Assembly (NCBI RefSeq): GCF_004210375.1
Contig: NC_134837.1
Span: forward strand, 154,173,310 to 154,237,309
Length of the DNA: 64,000 nucleotides
Direction: 5' to 3'
From: Tachypleus tridentatus
Lineage: Eukaryota > Arthropoda > Merostomata > Xiphosura > Limulidae
Shown here: piece after piece, positions 1-11,606 of the stretch
How positions within the stretch are numbered: the first letter of the stretch is position 1
Layout: each line of letters starts with the position of its first letter
Notes under the pieces: generated by a model
The model's input: the letters and a program-made list of their open reading frames with translations, nothing else
What the model was told of the DNA's origin: nothing
The model's database searches: none
Translations under genes and position numbers: made by a program

Positions 1-73
1 TTTGTGAAATACAATATTAATATCAATTTTTATATATGTCACAACACATGATAAGTACAGAATGTTTTTTTGT

Positions 74-278
74 TGGTTTATTTTGTTTTGAATTTCGCGC
101 AAAGCTACACGAGGGCTGCGATAGCCGTCCCTAATTTAGCAGTGTAAGAGTACAGGGAAGGCAACTAGTCATCACTACCCACCTCCAACTCTTGGGCTAC
201 TCCTTCACCAACGAATAGTGGGATTGACCATTGCTTTATAACGCCCCCACAACTGAAAAGGTGAGCATATTTGGTGTG
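74..278 (-). mobile_element. SINE family A, 5'-truncated
   Basis: Body and tail of family A (AATTTCGCGCAAAGCTAC, TAGCCGTCCCTAATTTAGCA, CTCTTGGGCTACTC); the tRNA-like head is missing. Confidence 0.9.
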
Positions 279-1018
279 TGTGTTTTTGGTATTATTCATT
301 TATCTCCTCACCAAATACTACTATTAAATTTTCTTGAATTAAAACCTAATTACAAGGTTTTTCAGATGAGCGATACAATAGACATTGTACCTGTTGAGAC
401 ACAATTTATAATATGAAATTGCTTGACAAGTTGATGTAGTTCTACCTCCAACTATATGATTATCTATACCAAACGTACCATGTGAATAAAATATGACCAA
501 TAAACGACAACCATTACAGTTTCACAATGCGTTAAGTATTTCGCAAATACACTAACTTTTTGTTAACTTGGGTAAATTTACAACAGTAACATATTTTTCA
601 CTTTATGATGCCTATCGTGCATCATTAAAATTTCAGATTTCCATTATATCGTAAAAACAAAACAAAAACAATGCACAGGTGTTAAGTGAACAACGCCACG
701 CCTTCCTTGAAAACATAAGTTATCGAAATGTTTAAACCACTGAATTTTGTGATGCTTTCAAAAAACGAAATGTCGAATTACACAGAATTAGTTCCTTCAA
801 CATAAGAATGGAGCCACAGAAAGGTGTTAGACTAGTATAAACTAAAAAGGGCATATTTTTGTAACACTATCCTTTTGGCATTGTTTAAAAATTATTAACA
901 TTTATAAACATTTTATTTATAAAAGAAAACAATCTTTACTATGCTGTCTGTACACTTACCATTCAATTGGTACTGTGCCTTTTTTTCAATCATTAAAACT
1001 TAGAGAATGACAATTGGT

Positions 1019-1100
1019 TCCTGGTGGGTCAGCGGTAAATTTAGAGTTACAACGCTTAAATATGGGGTTCGATTCCAGTAGTGGTCAGAGTGCATAAAGA
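1019..1100 (+). mobile_element. SINE family C head, decayed
   Basis: CTGGTGGGTCAGCGGTAAAT, GAGTTACAACGC and GGGGTTCGATTCCAGTAGTG fit the family C head; the tail is not recognisable. Confidence 0.6.
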
Positions 1101-2734
1101 AAACAGCAGAAGAATCTCAAATTAGGCACTTTAATTTACTTGATCTGTAGATACCATTTCAAGGCCACGTAAATCAAGACACTGAGGAACACCCATCTGC
1201 TACCTTGAGGATTTTGAAAAACAAAACAAAAAACAACTACGTTTGTCACGGTAACTATATCTTACACTATTAAGTTATGAATTAGTAAAATAGAAAAATA
1301 TCACGAAATAATTTTTCAATATAAATTGTAGAAATGTCTAAATATATACCTTACCACACACACTATACAATGGTCTTATGACCTTAATTATCCAATATCA
1401 AGGTCAAACATGACAAAAATGCGTACGTTTGTAAAAGCTTCAAATACATTTTTAGTTTTAGGTTGTGGTTCAGGTGTTTCAGTTATTGTTTTACAATATA
1501 GCTGAATACATTAACTTTCAAATAACCAACCAACAAAATAATAGCTATAAGGTTACCATTGCAACAGCAGGATTAATTTTTTAATAATTATTATTTAAAA
1601 CGTGCTTTAGAAACTACAATAAATATATAAACAATATTTATGTGTCAAGATACACTATATACATATATAGTCCTTTACGACGTATTTTTATTTGACCTTG
1701 TGGTAAAAAAAAAAGGTCTGCTACCTCATGAAAGGTACTCCAAATAGCTTGACTCTTTACTGACTAGATCTGTTCAAACTTTAGAGACTTGTTCTCAATT
1801 TATTACAGAGCGGCATTCTAATAAAGTAACAGAATAATAAATGAAAGATGATAATGTTCAAACATATATCTTAATAATACAAAGTTTGATAACATTAAAT
1901 ACATAAACACGCACCACATTCTTATTTCAATAAACTCCTAAATCTTGCATACTATATTCAGTTTTTAAAGAAAATATGTTTCTTTCTCAATCATTTATTC
2001 TCCAACTATGGTATTTTGTATTTTATGCTTGTAAAACGTGTTTTACCTTGTAAGTCAAAGGTAGCGATTACTTAAGTAACATGGTATTTAAAAAGATAAG
2101 TCAGGGTTCATATCTGACAACCCGACATGTCCTTATTGCTCAAAACTCAAAAGTGAAACAATTAACTTTAATGATTCATATACGAACATCATTCTATTGA
2201 TGGCACTGCATTCTTGTTCTTCAGTAGTTCTTATTTCAGATTTGTAAATTCCATCTTCACTGGATTCTGTGTGTTCAGTTTTATAAGGCTCATTCTTACT
2301 AGCAGGATACTGTGTATGGCAGATTTGATGACACACAACATTACTTCATTGACCAAAGCATCATTTTATCATGTTCAAGACATAAACTGTTGCCTATGAT
2401 ATAACTTGGAACAACAACACTGGATGCAGAGCTTTCATTTCTGTGTCATGCATTCAACACTATTTGATAGGATATAATTAGAACGGCATCATGAGTTGAT
2501 GGATGTAGCTTGTGTCATGCTTCAGTACTTATTTGCAAGGTTTATGCTTGGCTTTGTGATGTGTTTATGCATGGCAACCTGTAAGTGTGCTATCATGTCA
2601 CATAGCTTAAATGTCTCTATAGTTTTGAGCAAAGGCACAAGCTTTAGATTTAAAGGCAACAATAGCCATTATTTTGGCCTTCTACACTTTCAAAAGTATA
2701 TTTGTCATTGTTTCTCCTCCTACATGTCCACAGC

Positions 2735-3189
2735 CAGGGGCATAGATCCTGAGGGGGGGAGGGTATACATCCTCCCTTAATTTTAGGTGGGGTATGGTGT
2801 ATACAATCATCACCCCCTACAGTTTGGTCTGTTGAATTATTTTATTGCATCACAGGCCTACAAATTGTGTGTTTGTTCTTGTGATTATTGTGTTCTTACC
2901 AATCAAATTACATAATTAGGCCTAGATGTAGGATTTTTCAGTACCCGAAATGTACATCTTTAATATAGGCGTGCTTCTATGCTTTCGATCTAAGTGATAA
3001 TTCGTAAGTATCAATCAGTAGGCCTAAGTATACATGCAAGTATCGTGGCAACAAGATTACTCTGTTACTGCATGTTTACAGCTTTCAGGTTCACATAACC
3101 AGAGATTATAAATTTTCAAATTGAACAGTCCACATAAGTGGTTGCAAAAATCATTCCCCCCCATCGGGTGTAAAAAATCTACGACCCTG
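2735..3189. mobile_element. hAT-like non-autonomous element, 455 bp
   Basis: Imperfect terminal inverted repeats (CAGGGGCATAGATCCTG left; complement of the right end CAGGGTCGTAGATTTTT) with inner G-rich runs, flanked by 8-bp near-duplications TCCACAGC (2727-2734) and TCCATAGA (3190-3197). Ends and 8-bp spacing fit the hAT class. No transposase coding seen. Confidence 0.6.
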
Positions 3190-3197
3190 TCCATAGA

Positions 3198-5816
3198 ATG
3201 CTGCAACACATCTGACTGATTCCTTCAGGTGCTGATGAGGTGTCAAGTTTCAGGATCTCATAGCCTGCCTACAGATATTACACGATATCGGATTTACCCA
3301 TTTTTAAAAATCATGCAAATGTGTTGCATTAAAGTAGGGCTTTAATCATTATCAGATTGTGAGCAATTTCTTTGTGCCTATCAGCAAGAAGAGCATAATG
3401 AAAAACACATTTAGAAATTTTGATTAAACTTGTATCAAAAATATTTCTTGATGTATTGTTGTTTTGTTATTCTAAACACCTTCATATTTTAAGATATGAT
3501 TGCCATAATAAACATCCATTTTTCCAACACCCTCAAGGGTATTAGGTGGGCATCACTCACTTTCTTAGTGTTATATGGTCTGTATACAAAACTTCCAGAA
3601 AATATGTATATATACATATACTGTTGGATTTTTAGTGCAAGGTTAGACTAAAATTCTTAATACGACTGCTAGTCAAGTGGTAACCTCTAGTAATTAGAAC
3701 TTTCATTTTTCAAATTAATTTTTTGGCTTTTCTTATTATAACATTTTAAGATTTTGAAGTTGGGGATATGATGATTTATGGCTCTTTTTTATAATTAAAA
3801 ACAAATATTTTATTTTAACTTTCAAACAATAATTAGTTATTTAATAGCAAGTCAGCAGTTTTTGTTCAATTTGGTTTATGATGGTGGGTAAAACACAATA
3901 TGTGGTCTAACTAACTAATGACTGAATATTGATTGTAAATATTCTTATATATGCTACAACTATAGCCACCAGGATGGCTGCCAATTCTGATTTCATTTTT
4001 TAAGTTGAACATTCAATGCTTTTTCAGCCACATCTTTTTTTCAAACCTAATGTGTTTTTGGTTAGAAATCACTTCATTTCAACAAACCAATAAATCACAG
4101 CAAGTGAGAAAGTGACACTCAACAGTAAATAATATTATCTTTAAGATTACAACCCTGCTGTTCAGAGCAGACCAAACCAGATTATTTGAAATATATGTTG
4201 TAGTTCTCTCTCTCTAAAACACTGTTAATAACTTTCTCTATAGTAACATCATGGAAACTAGATTAACAGTTTTTGTCATAACCAGCATGCACTTGGTACA
4301 GCCTTTTCAAGCACCACTGTTTACACTGATTGCTTAAACTAATAGTCCATACTGCTAAATACTCTTTAATTAAAAAAAACTTTATAAGATTTAACTAATT
4401 TGTACTCAAAGATTGGCAATGAATAATAACCACCCACCCATATGCTTAGTCTAATCGTTACTTACAGACCTGCATGTCCTTTCATCTTATAGTTTTGTTG
4501 CTCTAAATCAGCTGTCTCTCATCTGAATGGCAAACAACTATAAACTTTCCACTTCTGCTCTTAGGTAAAGCTGTAGTAAAAATTGTAGACCAATAGCTCA
4601 TGTGAGTTTTCGCATGGGCATGTGCAAGCTGTTTTTCACAACTGAATGGTTTTTGCCGAATAATTTTGAACAAGTGGCTTATATTTACATCAAGTCTATC
4701 ACCTAATTATATGTTATGAAGATCTATCAGTACATCAAATTAAAAAAAAATCCATAGAATTTAAGTATGTTTCTCTATCAAATAAAGTTTTAATGCAAAG
4801 AATAAAAAGGAAGAACTTCAACCAAAATTGTAAATTTTATATCTCATGTATTTCTTAATGGATTGCCTTGAAAGTTGGTATGCAAAGTAAAGGTCCAGTA
4901 GAGCACATTCATTGAAAATATGTTATAGTTTTGATCACCAAATTTTGAGTTGTAGAAAATAAAAAATTGCTAAACCACCAGTCCTGTTAATAACACACAG
5001 TGCATCCAGAAGGTAGTTTTGGCCCCATGACATATTACCATGTGTCTTGATATCAAAATATCAATGAATAATGTTTTGAAATTATCCTTATGTACAGATC
5101 AAATTCCCCTAATACATTAAAATTACGTTACTTTGAAAATTTATCAGCATCTTATAACCAAAAATCACCAAGTAATACCCTAAAAAATTATAGCAATTAG
5201 TAGCATAATAAGTGGATATTTAAAACAAGTATGCTATGAAAAGTTATCTTGTCAATGTTGATTATTGACTGAAACAGCAAATTTCCTCTAAAACACTCCT
5301 GCATTCATTTCAGATTGTTTAATCACAAATAAACATTTTAAAGTAAAACATATATTATTGTTCTTATATGTGTACCCTTTCTACAGGCTCAATCAAACCC
5401 TTCAAGAGAATTCTACATTTGCACCTGACTGTGATGAAAACTTGAAACTAATTTCTAATTTGTTTTCTTTGAAAACTTATCAGGTTTGTTGTCGTTAATA
5501 ATCATCGTTGTTTCCTCAAATAATATTAATCTGATGATATATTGATAGATCTAAAGCCTGAATGGCCACTTTGTATCATGAACTAATGTGACTAGGCCTA
5601 CTGGAAATCTCCAATTACAGGCCTAGTAGACCCTTAATCCAGCCCTGAGAAGGCGATTAAGTACTTTTTCAAAGAGATTAACTAAACAAAGAATACACCT
5701 GCAGTTAAGCATGACACATTTACTACCAATTTTTTCATATTAAAATACACAAAGGAGTCTTCTACATTTGTTTTTAACATGCAAAAGAAAACTGCAAACT
5801 TTCACCTGCTCTATAG
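3198..5816. other. Non-coding stretch downstream of GPALPP1
   Basis: AT-rich, no ORF of note, no recognised repeat; would include the GPALPP1 3' UTR at its right end. The same holds for 281-1018 and 1101-2726. Confidence 0.6.
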
Positions 5817-5966
5817 TTATAAAAAGTGACTAGCCCCAGGTGCAAATCGACTGTTTAAAAAACGAGCTTTATCAATAATTCCCTTCGTTTTTGAAACATC
5901 TATACAATTCGCTTGCAGGTCTCTATCTCTATCAAATGGTTTTCTTTCTTCACGTTTGTCTTTTTT
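5817..5966 (-). CDS. GPALPP1: GPALPP1 terminal coding exon
   Basis: 49 codons and TAA (5819-5817). Acceptor cttccag. Encodes RKPFDRDRDL and ARFLNSRF...HFL at the extreme C-terminus, matching the family's conserved ERIPFDRDKDL and short basic tail. No unambiguous poly(A) signal was identified in the following few hundred bases. Confidence 0.9.
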   Translation of the reverse strand, partial: KKDKREERKPFDRDRDLQANCIDVSKTKGIIDKARFLNSRFAPGASHFL

Positions 5967-8900
5967 CTGGAAGAAAAATCATAAGAAAAATAATACCTTT
6001 TTGGGACAAGTTTGACTAGTTGCAATTAATTTCTTTTTTGATACTAATAAGAGTAAGAACACATTTTATATACTTTCTCTTAAAAAAAGATGGATTAAAA
6101 TAAATTCTTTCATAACCAATAGTTCTTACACAACTTTGTTGATTCATTTACCTATTCAATTTCTATTGTTTATGAACATTTCAGAATTTCTGTTTTAATA
6201 TTACAAATTCAGTAATTTGAGAGTTTACAAATCTGCTTCAAACATATTTTCAAATGCTAATTGGCAAACTACTAATATTTTCATCTTGTAATGAATAAAT
6301 ATTCTGTATGAGAACCCATTAAAATTTTATCAAATATTTATCTCAAAAAATTACAAAATAAAATCAGTTACCTTTTTCTTTTTTTTCATCTTCTTCTGGT
6401 GAATTTCTAGAAGGGACTTCGATCGTTTAGATTTCTGTTACCAAAACATTTAATGCAAAATTGAAAAGCATCAAACCTATAAACCCATATGTAAAAGTTC
6501 TTATTTAATATTATTAAATTTAAAAAGTTATTAATGGAATAATGGCTTGAAATTGACCAATCAAATAAATTTCCATTTCTGAACGAATAAAACCCTAAAA
6601 CATTTGTATAAACTTATATAAATTCTTTAAGAATACTTTTTTTTGGTTTTCAATTTTGTCATCAATTCAACCTTATAAGTACTAAATTAAAAATTTACTG
6701 GTAATGCACCCAATGCATGAAAATATGAATTCTCTATCACAGCAAGTTTTAATAACATTGAATTGCAGTAAAATTTTACACACTTCTAGAAATTTATATT
6801 AAAATGATTTCTACAAAATAACTATAGCATGTAAATGTGTTAATAATGTTTGATTACTTTAAATAATACTACATCTAGGTAGCAAATGAAACTGAAATAA
6901 AAACATTCCTCATCTGCCAGTGACACAGCTTTTGTTTCAAAAGTGGAGGGAAAGGATACAATGTCTGTAAGAAGGGTATGTATGAAGATAATTGTTAAAA
7001 GATAAAAAATTTTATCCTTAAAAAACTGCAGGAGACATTTCACTTGTATCTCCCATGAGAATTATGCCAATGTTTACTGCATTAAATTAAAACTAACATA
7101 TTAGTTTGTTTTGCAACTATTCACTTAAATCATGGGGAATAGAAATGCACTCTCAATGTTTTATAAATTATTGTTGGTATATAATATTTGACAAAAATTA
7201 CATTCAAGCTTTTATATATATTTCTTAAAACTTAGCCTCAAGTTCTAGTTTTTCATTTATGCAAATGCAGAGGGTAAGAAAAAAACATGCATGTCTAAAT
7301 ATTTATACTAATTTTACTTTTCAGAGAAGATATTGTGATGAGAAAACTTGCTTCAAACTTTTTCTTATAACTTCCAAAATTTTGGAGATACAAAAATTAT
7401 TTTTATAAAGTTTATCCCTTGAGCATAAAAAAACTAGTAGTTCTATGTTTATGAGTTTTACTTTAATATAAAGGTTTGTGTGTATCAATGTAAACTGTGT
7501 TCAATATGATTTACTCTGAAAAATTTGCATGTATGTTAAGGTTGCCCATATAGGAGAATAAGTATAGGGATTTTTCTAATAGTAGTATAAGATAAAAGTT
7601 GTTTTGGAATTGAAGAGGGTTCTGCTCTTCAGATTGTAAGGGCTAAAGACAGTTTTGAGTATGTTAAGGTGCAAGAGTACTTTGAGTATTGACTCATACC
7701 TAAGAGGAGAATTTAGTTTCTATATTTTAGGATAAACATTCATTACAATTACTTTCTATAGTTAATATAAATGTCAGGAACTTACCCATGGGAAAAACTA
7801 TTAAAATTATGGAATTTTTTTTCAACAATACTGTCATGAAAATAAACAGTTTTGTTTTTGAAAGTGTCAATGACTCCCATAATTTATTTTTTAAATTGTA
7901 AATGGCTTTAAAAAACACACAAATGTTGGGATTATATTAATTTATGGTATCAATATTTTACTCTGATTTTGCAACATGTACCTGTATTAAATATTTTACT
8001 CTGATGTTGCATCACGTTTAGGTATTAAATATTTTACTCTGATGTTACATCATGTACCTATAAGTTGACCATCTACTTCATTTATCTGAATGCTTATTTT
8101 GTACTAAATACTTTATAGTCCTTAGTTTTGAATACTTTCTCAGCTTCAAAAATATAAACATCTCATTTTAAAGTACATTTATTATGATAATGGCAATAGG
8201 ATAACTTTCTACCTTTCAATATATTTACTTACCCTATATAAGTAAAGTTTAATAGACATGCTAACAATGCTTCTACATTGTCCTCTAAGACATGCAATTT
8301 TGTATATGGTATTATTTACTTTACTCTGCACATATAAAACCTAGTGCAGTTAGATAACATTTCCTATCATTTATTATTTAATAGTTAATGTAATGTTCTG
8401 CAAGTTTTAATTTTTATGTTACTGATAACATGCTTAGTCATGCATTACATTAAAAAAATAAGAGCTGAATAATGTGTTTTTAAAGGGAAATAAAATCATT
8501 TCATTTTTATCAAGTAACTTATGTCCTCCAAAATTTATTAGCAGTTATGTCAAGATCTGCCTAGTTTGTTCAGCATTTGTGGAAATTTTATCTGAAAACT
8601 AAGCAAACAAAATAATTGCTTGAAATGTACCTCCTAAAAGTTGAATTTAGTTATTATTTAGTTAAAATTCCTGTATGTTGTAACACCACCTGTGCTGTTT
8701 TTGGAAGCATTATCCAACCTTTTTATATGCTTTATATGTCAATTAACCTAGTAGCCTAGGTATTACAATTTTACTGCCTTAGTCTTGTCTGCCTGTCATT
8801 CTCTGAGATAACAAGCAAAAAAATGTTATTAATGCAAAACAAATAACTCTTTCAGAAAAGCCTCAGTCCCTGGGACTGACCTCATAGCAATTTTGTGCTT

Positions 8901-11563
8901 GTTATAGTTTTCATATGATATCTTTTAAATTATTAATAATATGTTTAAGAATTGTGATAGATTATCAATAAACATTAAAAGACTTTCAAATGCAATTTTT
9001 TTTATTAAGTGTTAAAGTCTATTAAACGATGTTTTGCTCATACTTTTTCATTTCAAGACTAAAATAAAATTATGAATCAGAAAAATTTCAAATTTCATAT
9101 GCAAAATCCAGATAGTTATTAAACATTTCTCAAGAAAAACTTTATATTTGACCTGTTATTTTCACTAGCAAATCTCCGTTCATCAAGTTGATTTGACTGA
9201 TCTCATAACCACTATAAGAAATTAGGATATAATATTTTTTTTCCTTCTAGAATGACTACAAATTATAACACAAAAACATAAATGTTTAGATTAAACAGCT
9301 TAAATCTCATAACATTATACATACATTAATATATATCTATTATATTGATCTTTCAGCCATGCTTGGCTGACACTAGAGAAGTTGCAATGATGCAATGCAC
9401 GTGTACTCGTGTGACCATATCCAATAATATAAAATTGACATTTAGTCTTTACAGAGTGACCTATCTTGGCTGTGATTTAGTGGATAAGTATTTGGCAAAA
9501 GTGCAGACACATTTCAATTATTATACATTATATATGCATACAAATTATTATTATTCACAAATAAGTTCTTAAACTTTATTTTTCTTAAAAAATAGAACAG
9601 TAAACAGTTGCTACTTTTTGTAGCTTGCTAAATCTTAAGACATTTTACATCTCAGAATGGTTGGTATGGGTATTAATACCATTACTGACAAGGAAAGAAC
9701 AATGTTTCGACCTTCTTAGGTCATCTTCAGGTTAAGAAAGAGCGAATTTGAATGTGACTATTGATAGACACGTCTTAGGGATGAAAGTATAAATGGGTAC
9801 AGGATTTTAGAGGGTGTTGCAGGTGGATGTTAGGTTATTAATTAGTATACGTATAAAGGTGTTCATTTATACTGATTTAATTTTGGTTTTAGTCGCTGTA
9901 TAAGCAAGGCTTCTTTGATTTTGCATTTATATTTGTTTCCCTACTTAATATCTGGATGTTTTCTATGGTTATGTCATGTTTATTTGATTTGCAGTGTTCA
10001 TAAATGTGTGAAGGTGTCTTTTGTGTTCTTTGAATCTAGTTTCCATTTTCTGCTTGTGTCTTCAATACCTACAGACATCGTGGCAGTTGTTGCATTGTAT
10101 TTTATAAATTACGTTGGTGTTGTGTTTGTCAGTAGTTTTTTACATTGTATGGACTTTAGTTTTGTACCTGGTTTTTGAATAAATTTAATGTTTACTGAAA
10201 TGTTGTGTTTTAAGTTCTTTCAAGTGTTGGTTATTTTTTTGCTGATGTCGGGAACACATGGTATGCAGCAGTATAAGGTTTTGTAGTTTGTTGTTTCCTG
10301 GAATTTATTATCGTTTGTTTGTTGTTGATCGTGTTGTTGATCCAGATGTGTGTGTGTGCATAATTTTTTCAAAGGCTTTTGAAGGAAATTTGTTGATGTT
10401 GATGAAGTGTTGTTTTATTTTGTTGATTTCATCATTAATTTTATTGGGTAAGATGTGATTACATGGCTTGTGACCCACCTGGAAAAGGTTATTATAAGAT
10501 ACTTCATATTACTTCAGCACTATATACACATCTTTTTAATAATCAGTAACTGAAAAAAGAATTTTAAGACTTAGGAAGTATAAGGTAATCTTTGCAACCC
10601 ATAACTGCATACTTCATGTTTTCAATGGGGAAACTGTATCACTTGTGATATTTTTTACTACACATTCAAAAATACCACCATTTAAGCAGAAGATACATCT
10701 TTGACAATGCAGTGTGTAATAACAAAAAACTTACTTAAAAGTAAAAAAAATATCTCAATATACTTAAATTTAATTTAAAATTTCATTCACATATTTCAAC
10801 TAGTTTTTGGAATGAATAACAGTAAACCTAATTTGTAGTAATATTATTATATGGAATGAGAAAGACAAAAATAAGAATATATAAATGACTTGCATTGTAT
10901 TTTTCAAGTTGTTTGGACAGCCTTTTGTCATAAGCTGCTTGAGCCAAAACTTGGGGCTCTGGTAGCAGAGGTTTACTGGAGTCTTTTCCTTCCTATTTAG
11001 ATTACAAGAATTATAAAAGTCATCAACAAGATACTTGGAAAAATACATTTTTAATACATTTAAAGTTAATAAGAAAACATATTTCTGAGCATATATAGCT
11101 TGAATATCAAATCTAAAAGAATTCCTATCATTGAACAAAATAAAATATATAAATAAAACCTCTTGAAGAATTATGTACTGCCACTGGATTATAAATAATG
11201 ATTTTTCAATATAAACAAGACTGAAATATTAGTAAACAAGAAAATGATTCAGTTACACAGTAATTATACAGAAAAAGAGCTACCTACCTGTAGTTTTTGT
11301 GCTTTTTCTTTGGGTGTATCAGTCCAAACTGATCGATCCTCTCCTTTACCAGAGGTAGTCTGGACACTAAATGATCGAGGGCCTAAACCAAATTGTTTCC
11401 CAACATCTGGTGGTAATTCTATCATCCACTCCTCTCTTTCGGGAACTTTCTCCTTCAGGTCATACTTGAAGTAATGCACAAGAGATACCATTGTAAGTAT
11501 ATATTTGACTTAAGTCACTATAAAGAAGAACAAAAAAGATGTTTACAGTGAAAAATATTACAG

Positions 11564-11606
<43 letters not shown>

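Noticed and set aside
10800-11138. 112-codon minus-strand ORF
   Set aside because: Its frame is not the conserved one; the real content is GPALPP1 exon 10894-10992 in another frame.
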